From assembly GCF_934202235.1 (NCBI RefSeq), contig NZ_CAKPXS010000042.1, positions 1 through 15,546 of the forward strand: 15,546 bases of DNA, read 5' to 3'. Shown here one piece after another: positions 9,261 to 14,875 of this stretch. The notes beneath the pieces are model-generated. The model made no database searches, had not been told where the DNA came from, and worked only from the letters and a program-made list of their open reading frames with translations. The DNA is from an uncultured Limosilactobacillus sp. Lineage in GTDB: Bacteria > Bacillota > Bacilli > Lactobacillales > Lactobacillaceae. The stretch's first letter is position 1. The number at the start of each line of letters is the position of its first letter. Made by a program: the position numbers and the translations under genes.

Positions 9261-9409
9261 AGCATGAACGGTCGTCATACTGCCATCCCAGTACAAGGTT
9301 GTGCCCCGTAAGACTGAAGCCACCCCAATGCTTAATTTTGTAAACCAAAATGCGGGACATGTTTCATGTCCCGTTGCATCTTATGCTGAAAATTGTTTTT
9401 TGAAACCAT
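9261..9409 (-). other. Broken YSIRK/GxxS-like signal peptide region of the adhesin
   Basis: With one A restored, the region reads as a basic N-terminus (MVSKNNFQHKMQRDMKH), a FGLQKLSIGVASVL motif typical of long signal peptides of lactobacillus wall-anchored proteins, and a likely cleavage site after VHA. As written, translation from 9409 stops at 9332. Two further departures are seen. An Arg codon (CGG, 9306-9308) lies where related signals have Leu in the hydrophobic core, and Asp replaces a usual Gly shortly after. Confidence 0.85.
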
Positions 9410-9455
9410 GAATAATTTACTCCCATCCAAAAGAACCAATATATTTTGAATTAGA

Positions 9456-9493
9456 AACAACAATGGCTAAATATAATATTATTAGTCGTTGTT
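9456..9493. promoter_or_regulatory. Imperfect inverted repeat in the adhesin leader
   Basis: AACAAC (9456-9461) and GTTGTT (9488-9493) form a 6-bp dyad around an AT-rich centre that pairs only in part. It lies directly downstream of the proposed adhesin -10, so it could be an operator or a leader hairpin. No known regulator is recognised. Confidence 0.3.
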
Positions 9494-9494
9494 A

Positions 9495-9503
9495 ATTATA
9501 ACA
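9495..9503 (-). promoter_or_regulatory. Possible extended -10 promoter of the adhesin gene
   Basis: On the minus strand TGTTATAAT gives a perfect TATAAT (9495-9500) with an upstream TGn. There is no good -35 at the usual distance. It would leave a leader of about 80 bases before the ATG at 9409. Confidence 0.4.
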
Positions 9504-9841
9504 CTTATTTATCATAAGCTCAGTTTTTATTAGAACTTGCGTCCGTTCTTAGCTGCCAATAGTTCAATAAAAGTTAATCACCACGCCGCAAATAAAGCGC
9601 TTCTCTGAAGGATTAGAACCATCCAATTTACCAACTACTTAAAACATCGGTTGACAAGATTAAACCTATCAACTGAATTATTTGTATCCGTGTAAAGCTA
9701 CCAATCCAGTGTCAAAATTGCAACAATAAGTCAGTATCATTTCCCTGGTAAGCCGTTAATTATTTTATTAATACGAATGTGCCCGGTAGTCACCGTACTG
9801 TTGCTACTGGTAACCCCCACTAATCAATTAAATAGGAAATG
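9504..9841. other. Intergenic stretch with no recognised gene
   Basis: AT-rich DNA of about 340 bases between the adhesin promoter and the next hairpin. Stops are frequent in the frames I read and I recognise no protein motif. An isolated TTGACA (9652-9657) has no convincing -10 partner. It may be remnant DNA linked to the transporter fragment that follows. Confidence 0.5.
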
Positions 9842-9875
9842 AAAAAGGAGGGGACTGTTGTTACAGCCCCGCTCC
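9842..9875 (-). terminator. Orphan minus-strand hairpin terminator
   Basis: GGAG (9847-9850) pairs with CTCC (9872-9875), GGG with CCC, and CTGT (9855-9858) with ACAG (9863-9866) around a TGTT loop. On the minus strand five T residues follow. No minus-strand gene lies just upstream of it, so it looks like a leftover or the end of an unseen short transcript. Confidence 0.5.
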
Positions 9876-9918
9876 CCACTGTCAATGATTTAAGATGACA
9901 AGATGATTAACATACTAG

Positions 9919-10354
9919 CTTGTATTCTTTCATTCCGTAATTAACCGCTGGGGCAAACGAATTCATAACGAGTTTATTTTCGTCTATTTTGAAATCCTCA
10001 CTTGTGCCCTTTCATTTCTTGCCCTCCTCTTCGCTAACGCATACAGTATTGTCATTTTAGGAATGGTTATGCTGACCGTGGGTGAGGCAACGGTATTCCC
10101 AACTATCCCGGCAGTCGTTAACAACCTTTCGCCGGTTCAAGCTAAGAGAAAATACCAGGGATTGCCCACCGCCTTGATCTCTTTTGGCAAAGTAATTGGC
10201 CCGTTGCTTGGGGGGAATTATTATTGATGATTATTCATATCGCATTCTATTTAGTGGTTGTGCCGTTATCCTGCTGATTATCACTAGTACCGTGTCATTA
10301 GTGGGACAGCACCATCAACCCTTATTATCTAATTTTCAATCCAAGACAAAGTAA
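9919..10354 (+). pseudogene. C-terminal fragment of a major facilitator superfamily transporter, frameshifted
   Basis: Read from 9919, just after an in-frame TAG, the DNA gives about 100 codons of multi-pass membrane protein. LTCALSFLALLF is followed by LGMVMLTVGEATVFPTIPAV and VNNLSPVQAKRKYQGL. The last is the helix-loop pattern (GE...FP...P.A..) of drug/H+ antiporters of the MFS, where loops carry AKxKYQG. The frame stops at TGA 10225 because a G6 tract (10210-10215) has one G too many. With five G residues it continues as GGIIIDDYSYRILFSG, one more hydrophobic helix and a polar tail to TAA 10352. Roughly the N-terminal two thirds of a 400-residue transporter are absent upstream. The substrate cannot be told. 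Confidence 0.8.
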
Positions 10355-10418
10355 CACCGCTTATATCATCTTTAACAAAGTCCGCTCCACACCATAAAAA
10401 AGTCTGTAATACTTAGTC

Positions 10419-10467
10419 GTGCTCCACAATTATTAGATAAGAAACCTAATGATTGTGGAGCACTTTT
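10419..10467 (+). terminator. Long hairpin terminator after the transporter fragment
   Basis: GTGCTCCACAATTATTAG (10419-10436) pairs with CTAATGATTGTGGAGCAC (10446-10463) over 18 positions with one G-T wobble and a nine-base loop; TTTT follows. Its outer GTGCTCCA/TGGAGCAC core is the same as in the hairpin at 2301-2338. It is the probable terminator of the former transporter gene. Confidence 0.75.
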
Positions 10468-10623
10468 CATCTTTTCATATGGTTAAACACCAGAATTATA
10501 CGGAAGGGAACCCATTTAGGTAACCACCACACATAGTACTAAGCAAACAACTAGTCATGTAACTGGTACCAATGATGAACAAGCCGTTTGACGCTAAATT
10601 GACATGCAACTTATTAAAAAATT

Positions 10624-11182
10624 TTACCCTTGTTTAATTTGTTCTGGATGCGGTATCTGTTTAATTATCTTTGCGGGTACTCCAGCAACGATTATATTAG
10701 GAGCAACGTCTTTAGTGACCACGGCACCAGCCCCGACAACTGCATTTTCACCAATCGTTACACCCGCCAGCACCGTTACCCCAGCGCCCAACCAAGCGTT
10801 ATTTGCAATGGTAATTGGTGCACATAATAGTTTTTCGCGGTCGTATAAATCATGGTTATTAGCTAAGAACTGGCAATTCGCGGCAATTTTGACGTTGTCA
10901 CCAATCGTGATTGGGGCGGATGACATCATGGTCGTATTGTAATTAAGGTGGGTGTTTTGGCCAATCTTGACCTGGCTACCATTAAGGACGTGCAATGGGG
11001 GGCATAAAACTGGCGTCGTCAGCGACGTTACCATTAAAAAGTTCCTTGATTAACGACTTAATTTCGGGTGACGTTGGATCAGTCGTATTAATCTTAAAGC
11101 AAAGTCGGGCACTCCGCTGAATTTCTGGTGCTAACTTCTCCCGTTCTGTCCGCATATTAATCGTCGTAAACTGCTTATCCAT
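10624..11182 (-). pseudogene. Maltose/galactoside-type O-acetyltransferase with one frameshift
   Basis: Left-handed beta-helix acetyltransferase that would move an acetyl group from acetyl-CoA to a sugar hydroxyl. ATG 11182 follows AGGAGG by 10 bases. The first 63 codons give the N-terminal Mac-type helical region (REKLAPEIQRSARLCFKIN, LIKELFNG), then stop after MPPIARP. One base too many in a minus-strand C6 tract (G6 at 10997-11002 on plus) causes this. With five, MPPLHVLNGSQVKIG joins the second frame. That frame has hexapeptide turns (PITIGDNVKIA, PITIANNAWLGAGVTVLAGV, TIGENAVVGAGAVVTKD), the NNHD segment with the presumed catalytic histidine, and the end GVPAKIIKQIP. The repaired length is about 185 residues, the family norm. 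It follows the two reductase genes on the same strand after 53 bases. Confidence 0.88.
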
Positions 11183-11202
11183 CTCGTTTTTACCTCCTCA
11201 CC

Positions 11203-11225
11203 AAAAGCAGGATGCCAAGCCTGCT
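11203..11225 (-). terminator. Weak hairpin between the reductase and the acetyltransferase gene
   Basis: On the minus strand AGCAGG and CCTGCT (11206-11225) form a six-pair stem with an eight-base loop, followed by TTTTGG. It lies just after the reductase stop and before the acetyltransferase ribosome site. It may lower rather than stop read-through. Confidence 0.45.
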
Positions 11226-11235
11226 ACTTTAACTA

Positions 11236-12096
11236 TTAATCATTAACGTGTACATCATATTTACTGAGCATTTCTTCAACGCCAGGCGCATCAGGATCAT
11301 GCATCCCCTTACCCTTATCCAGGGCCCGCAACTGGTCCATTTCAGCCGAGTTTAATTCAAAATCAAAGATGTCTTGGTTGCCCTTAATCCGGTCTTCATG
11401 AACTGACTTTGGAAAGACGATGACGCCCTCCTGGTGTTCAAAACGAAGGATAATTTGTCCCGCATTCTTGCCATACTTTTCGGCCATCTTGGTGAGGACC
11501 GGTTCCTTAAGGAGGTCAGCGTTGCCTTGACCAAGCGGTGCCCAGGCTTCGAGGGCCACCCCATCCTTAGCCATGATTTGCCGAATTCCCTTTTGCTGGA
11601 AATAAGGGTTAAACTCCACCTGGTTAACTGCCGGCACTACGTCAAAATTAGGAACAAACTTCTGCCAAATCTTCGGCGTCATGTTGGAAACCCCAATCGA
11701 GCGAATCTTACCCGCTTGTTGTGCTTCTTCCATTGCCCGCCAGGCATCGGCAACCTTGCCGTATGGCTGGTGGATTAAGTAAAGGTCAACGTAGTCCAGG
11801 CCGAGTTTTTGCAGGGAAAGGTCAATGGCCTGCTTAGCATCGGCATAGGCAAAGTCCTGCAACCATAGTTTAGAAGTCACCCAAATTTGGTCACGGGGAA
11901 TCCCGCTATCCTTGATTGCCTGGCCAACTTCTTGTTCGTTGAAGTAAGCCACCGCCGTGTCGATGTGGCGATAACCGGCCGCTAATGCTTCCTTAACTGC
12001 CTGATAAGTTGACCCGTCTGCCGGAATTTGGAAAGTGCCAAAGCCAAATGATGGAATTTCATTACCATCATTGAGTTTAAATGTTGGAATTGTCAT
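11236..12096 (-). CDS. Aldo/keto reductase (second of a tandem pair)
   Basis: NADPH-dependent oxidoreductase of the bacterial AKR5 type (2,5-diketo-gluconate reductase-like), reducing aldehydes or ketones to alcohols in the cytosol. Its 286 residues form one TIM barrel. The catalytic tetrad is complete: Asp46 and Tyr51 in HIDTAVAYFNE, Lys76 in TSKLW, His109 in LIHQP. IGVSNMTPK (about 135-143) and AVNQVEFNP precede the cofactor loop FPKSVHEDRIKGN. AGGAGG lies 9 bases before the ATG. It starts 17 bases after the stop of the upstream paralogue, so the two are surely co-transcribed. They are clearly related but far from identical, so it is an old duplication. The C-terminal region FEHQEGVIVFPKS departs a little from the usual WHLQ-GVVVIPKS. 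The substrate is unknown. Confidence 0.93.
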   Translation of the reverse strand: MTIPTFKLNDGNEIPSFGFGTFQIPADGSTYQAVKEALAAGYRHIDTAVAYFNEQEVGQAIKDSGIPRDQIWVTSKLWLQDFAYADAKQAIDLSLQKLGLDYVDLYLIHQPYGKVADAWRAMEEAQQAGKIRSIGVSNMTPKIWQKFVPNFDVVPAVNQVEFNPYFQQKGIRQIMAKDGVALEAWAPLGQGNADLLKEPVLTKMAEKYGKNAGQIILRFEHQEGVIVFPKSVHEDRIKGNQDIFDFELNSAEMDQLRALDKGKGMHDPDAPGVEEMLSKYDVHVND

Positions 12097-12113
12097 TATA
12101 TGTTACCTCCTAA

Positions 12114-12992
12114 TTACTTTTCGCTATCCTGAACCTGCTTCAAACTGGAACCGAAGATTTGTTCAATCGTCACCGGATCGCGGTGGTCAAAGAATTGACT
12201 CTCGCGTTTGTCTAAACTAGCCAGCTGCTGCATGTCAGCATCAGATAACTCGAAATCAAAGACATTAATGTTTTCGGCCATCCGCTGCTGGTGAACCGAT
12301 TTTGGAATCACCGTGATGCCGCGTTGCAGCAGCCAGCGAAGGATGACTTGCCCCGTCGTCTTACGATACTTAGCAGCAATCGCCACAATCGTTTCGTTCT
12401 GAAAGACGTTGTGCTTGCCTTCCGCAAATGGTGCCCAGGCTTCAACCCGGACACCCTGGCTTTGGGCAAATTTCACTTCGGCATCCTGTTGGTACCAGGG
12501 GTTAACTTCGATTTGGTTAACCGCGGGCTTGACCGGCATCGTCAGCAGCAAATCTTGTAATTGGTCAGCATAGAAGTTAGAAACCCCGATTGCCCGGATC
12601 TTACCTGCTTTTTGGGCCTCTTCCAGTGCCCGCCAGGCACCCATGGTGTCACCATATGGTTGATGCAATAGGTATAAGTCCATGTAATCAAGGCCCAGTT
12701 TTTGGAGTGAGGCGTCGATCCCCCGCTTAGCCCGTTCGTAACTAAAGTCGGACACCCAGAGCTTAGAAGTAACGAAGATTTCGTCGCGGTTAACGGCGCT
12801 CTTTTTAATCGCCTTGCCGACTGCTGCTTCATTTTGGTAGGCCGTCGCGGTATCAATTAAGCGGTAACCCGTTTCGATTGCTTCCGTGACTGCTTGTTCA
12901 GCTTGTGATAAGTCGGGTACTTGGAAGACCCCAAACCCGAGTGTTGGCATTTTCACGCCATTGTTCAACTTAACCGTTGGTACGTTGGTCAT
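12114..12992 (-). CDS. Aldo/keto reductase (first of a tandem pair)
   Basis: NADPH-dependent carbonyl reductase of the same AKR group as its downstream neighbour. The 292 residues contain the tetrad Asp47 and Tyr52 (LIDTATAYQNE), Lys77 (TSKLW) and His110 (LLHQP). They also contain IGVSNFYAD, AVNQIEVNPWYQQ, and the cofactor loop IPKSVHQQRMAEN. I place the start at 12992: AAAGGGAG lies 8 bases before that ATG, while the in-frame ATG at 13013 overlaps the ribosome site and would only add MRKGVYK. It is the first gene of a probable unit of two reductases and the broken acetyltransferase, and faces away from the LysR-type gene. That arrangement often means control by the divergent regulator. Confidence 0.93.
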   Translation of the reverse strand: MTNVPTVKLNNGVKMPTLGFGVFQVPDLSQAEQAVTEAIETGYRLIDTATAYQNEAAVGKAIKKSAVNRDEIFVTSKLWVSDFSYERAKRGIDASLQKLGLDYMDLYLLHQPYGDTMGAWRALEEAQKAGKIRAIGVSNFYADQLQDLLLTMPVKPAVNQIEVNPWYQQDAEVKFAQSQGVRVEAWAPFAEGKHNVFQNETIVAIAAKYRKTTGQVILRWLLQRGITVIPKSVHQQRMAENINVFDFELSDADMQQLASLDKRESQFFDHRDPVTIEQIFGSSLKQVQDSEK

Positions 12993-13027
12993 CTTGTAAA
13001 CTCCCTTTCGCATTTGTGATTGTCTAT

Positions 13028-13056
13028 ATCATAAGGGTATATTACCGAGTTGAAAA
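13028..13056 (-). promoter_or_regulatory. Probable promoter of the aldo/keto reductase operon
   Basis: On the minus strand TTTTCA (13051-13056) and TATGAT (13028-13033) are separated by 17 bases. The -10 is good (5 of 6) and the -35 weak (4 of 6), as in promoters that need an activator. A start near 13021 gives a leader of about 28 bases. Confidence 0.5.
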
Positions 13057-13074
13057 TTACTTGATAAGCATGGA

Positions 13075-13095
13075 AGTATACGGTTGGTGTATACT
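13075..13095. promoter_or_regulatory. Likely LysR-type regulator binding site
   Basis: AGTATAC (13075-13081) and GTATACT (13089-13095) are perfect inverted arms with a 7-base spacer. They contain the T-N11-A dyad known for LysR-family sites. The centre lies about 64 bases upstream of the inferred reductase transcription start, the usual position for activation. The site is in the gap between the reductases and the LysR-type gene. Confidence 0.6.
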
Positions 13096-13229
13096 AGAGT
13101 TTGCTCCTACTCATTTGTTTCATAACCGATTGCCCCACTGGCAAAAAGGCTGGCTAACGTTGGCTACGAAAAGATAATGATGCTAGTTAAAGTTGATACA
13201 CTAATAACTTCTAAAGGATGACTTGAATA

Positions 13230-14090
13230 ATGATTGAAAATTATCTTCTCCAAGAACTCGTTACATTTGCCCAAGCCGGCACCCTCGCCAAAACGGCCGC
13301 TAAACTACACGTGACTCAGCCAACCGTCACCCGGGGGATGCAGAAATTAGAAGATGAATTAGGCGTCAAATTGTTTGAACGTCAACCAAACAAGCTTGAG
13401 TTAACCAAGACCGGCAAACTTGCTGCTAAGAAAGCCGCGACTCTCTTACAAGCTAACCAGCAGTTTATGAATGAAATTCGTGACTTTAGTCAATCACAGC
13501 AGGTACTTAACATCGCTTGCGTTGCCCCTGGGCCACAAATTGTCATTCGTCAAGCAGCTAATCAGCTGCCAAAGAAGGTTAAACTTGACCAACAGTTATT
13601 ACCGACTGACCAAGTTGCCACTTCACTACTGAATCACCAGTATTCAATGCTCATCACCAATCACGAAATCCAAACCAACCTAATTGAGTCCTATTATTTA
13701 GGTCAGGAACACCTCTTTGTTAACCTCGACCAATTCATGTATTTGGCCAACCAGCAAACGGTAACCTTTACCGAGTTACGGGGGTTGAGTTTCGTCGTCC
13801 TTAACGAAATTGGCCCCTGGAAGCAGGTTATTCAAAAGCATATTCCTAACGCAAAATTTCTTTACCAAGCCGAATATGATGCGCTCAATGAGCTAACGAA
13901 GTATACCAGCTTTCCCTTCTTTACGACCAACATTACTAGCCCTGAAGTCCCATACGATACGACAGACACCGTCACCATCCCTATCACGGATGATGCCGCC
14001 ACCATGACCTTTTATGCGGCCTACTTAAAAAGCCAGCGGAAGGCAATCATTCCGGTGGCAAAAAAGCTAGTCGATATTTGGCCTAAATAA
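13230..14090 (+). CDS. LysR-family transcriptional regulator
   Basis: DNA-binding regulator of 286 residues. The N-terminal winged helix-turn-helix is clear: LVTFAQAGTLAKTAAKLHV (10-28), then TQPTVTRGMQKLEDELGVKL (29-48) and FERQPNKLELTKTGK, the standard LysR pattern. The remainder, from about 90, fits the periplasmic-binding-like effector domain (VLNIACVAPGP), weakly conserved as usual and a little shorter than the 290-300 typical of the family. AAAGGA lies 11 bases before the ATG. Its orientation away from the aldo/keto reductase operon and the dyad between them suggest it controls that operon and possibly itself. The effector is unknown; a carbonyl compound or a redox signal would fit the neighbours. 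Confidence 0.92.
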   Translation: MIENYLLQELVTFAQAGTLAKTAAKLHVTQPTVTRGMQKLEDELGVKLFERQPNKLELTKTGKLAAKKAATLLQANQQFMNEIRDFSQSQQVLNIACVAPGPQIVIRQAANQLPKKVKLDQQLLPTDQVATSLLNHQYSMLITNHEIQTNLIESYYLGQEHLFVNLDQFMYLANQQTVTFTELRGLSFVVLNEIGPWKQVIQKHIPNAKFLYQAEYDALNELTKYTSFPFFTTNITSPEVPYDTTDTVTIPITDDAATMTFYAAYLKSQRKAIIPVAKKLVDIWPK

Positions 14091-14103
14091 TAAACTCTCT
14101 ATA

Positions 14104-14152
14104 ACAATGGTGGTCTAACGTTCACTTTTGCCGGACGTTCGATCACCATTGT
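14104..14152. terminator. Long hairpin between convergent genes
   Basis: ACAATGGTGGTC (14104-14115) pairs with GATCACCATTGT (14141-14152) with one G-T wobble. After one mismatch, AACGT (14117-14121) pairs with ACGTT (14135-14139); the loop is 13 bases. It lies 14 bases after the LysR stop and 42 bases after the oppositely oriented pseudogene. Neither side has a clear T tract, so termination is inferred from position; a small repeat element is also possible. Confidence 0.5.
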
Positions 14153-14193
14153 TGTACTGCGCTGTTCACTTTTAATCTATGTTTTTTAACTAT

Positions 14194-14743
14194 TTACATA
14201 TTTGGACCAAAACCATTAGCGATCATGACTTCGCGACGTGGCCGATTACCATCAGAACCGGGCTTGTCGACGCCAATCGAGTCTCGAATGTCTTTCTCAG
14301 GATCGTTGACTAAGCTAACTACGTATGCAGCAACACTCTTCCGCGAAATTTCAGTTCCCTTAAATGCCTCATTATTGTTAAAGCTGGTGTTTTCATAGTC
14401 AACTTCATTATTATCCGTCAACCATGCTGGACGAATAATCGTGTAGTCCAAATCGCTATTACTAATCACATCGGCTGCTTCACGATAAGTCTGCAGGTAA
14501 CCTGGTAATGCCCGGGTATTCAATTTGCCGAATTCCCCCGGAACTTCATCGTATATTCCCAGTGAGGAAGTCCAAATCAAACGTTTAACACCCAACTTAT
14601 CCATGGCAGCAACTAACTTCTTCGCTTGGTCAACAACATTCCCTGCCAGACTAGCATAGACTATGTCCTGCCCTTTGATTGCCGATTCCAGGTCGGCACG
14701 ACTAGTAGCATCGCCGAGTCGTTGATACAATTGTTAATTTCAT
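14194..14743 (-). pseudogene. NAD(P)-binding oxidoreductase (NmrA/YwnB-like) lacking its Rossmann N-terminus
   Basis: The readable frame (14194-14730) gives 178 residues of an atypical short-chain dehydrogenase: GDATSRADLESAIKGQDIVY, the strand RLIWTSSLGIY, the helix YREAADVISNSDLDYTIIRP and AWLTDN, then a family-like C-terminal half. Proteins of this group are usually about 210-220 residues and begin with a strand and GANG-x-IG nucleotide loop; that part is missing. The frame has only a TTG without ribosome site and an in-frame TAA two codons before it. An ATG at 14743 in the next frame reads MKLTIV, which fits the first beta strand of this family. This suggests an internal deletion of perhaps 40-50 codons that also shifted the frame. 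The protein is very probably not functional. Confidence 0.75.
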
Positions 14744-14790
14744 TAATTAACCCGTTTCGTTCTCCCCCCCAATCGCTACATGATAACATT

Positions 14791-14815
14791 TGACTAATTT
14801 TTGATTGCTTAGTCA
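14791..14815. promoter_or_regulatory. Perfect inverted repeat upstream of the TauE-type gene
   Basis: TGACTAA (14791-14797) and TTAGTCA (14809-14815) are perfect 7-bp arms with an 11-base spacer. They lie in the gap between the truncated oxidoreductase gene (minus) and the exporter gene (plus), about 60 bases before the exporter ATG. A TTGACT overlapping the left arm could be a -35, but no convincing -10 follows. Probable operator for a regulator not encoded in view. Confidence 0.45.
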
Positions 14816-14875
14816 TACAACGGCCCCTTTTATGAAACTAAGATAATAATTAGTAAGTATAAGGGAGGAATCTTA

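Larger units (their letters stand above)
2395..9409 (-). pseudogene. Giant Mub-repeat mucus-binding adhesin, LPQTG-anchored, frameshifted at both ends
   Basis: In intact form this would be a secreted, sortase-anchored adhesin of about 2,340 residues binding mucus or host surfaces. The reading begins at ATG 9409 after GGGAG (9420-9424 on plus). It gives a signal peptide start of 25 codons, then hits a stop because one A is missing from an A tract (9336-9339, four T on plus). Restoring it joins FGLQ to KLSIGVASVL and to the long frame 9323-2646. That frame (2,225 codons) has a polar Gln/Lys-rich linker (about 25-80), a beta-rich region without obvious repeats (about 80-1125), and alternating B1/B2 Mub modules (about 1128 to the end). 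In the last module four bases are missing near 2751-2756, so the frame runs into a 34-residue junk tail. The true C-terminus, with LPQTG, a hydrophobic span and HRKDE, continues in another frame to 2395. I find no cysteine in the body and one only in the junk tail. Sequencing error is the alternative to real decay. Confidence 0.9.

Noticed and set aside
10488..10600. Short minus-strand frame with a hydrophobic, two-cysteine stretch ending in LNGFPSV, and an opposite plus-strand reading ending in TGTNDEQAV
   Set aside because: Neither has a ribosome binding site or a family resemblance I can name. Each could be a remnant, but the evidence is too thin to call a gene or a bacteriocin.
10604..10942. 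Plus-strand frame of 112 codons opposite the acetyltransferase
   Set aside because: It is a shadow of the hexapeptide-repeat gene on the minus strand. The low-complexity Thr/Pro/Ala content mirrors the repeats and there is no ribosome site.
13125..13220. Protein-like frame in the gap before the LysR gene (ANVGYEKIMMLVKVDTL) and the small dyad TTGCC-CCACT-GGCAA at 13130-13144
   Set aside because: The frame begins just after a stop without a usable start and matches nothing known to me. The 5-bp arms are short enough to arise by chance.
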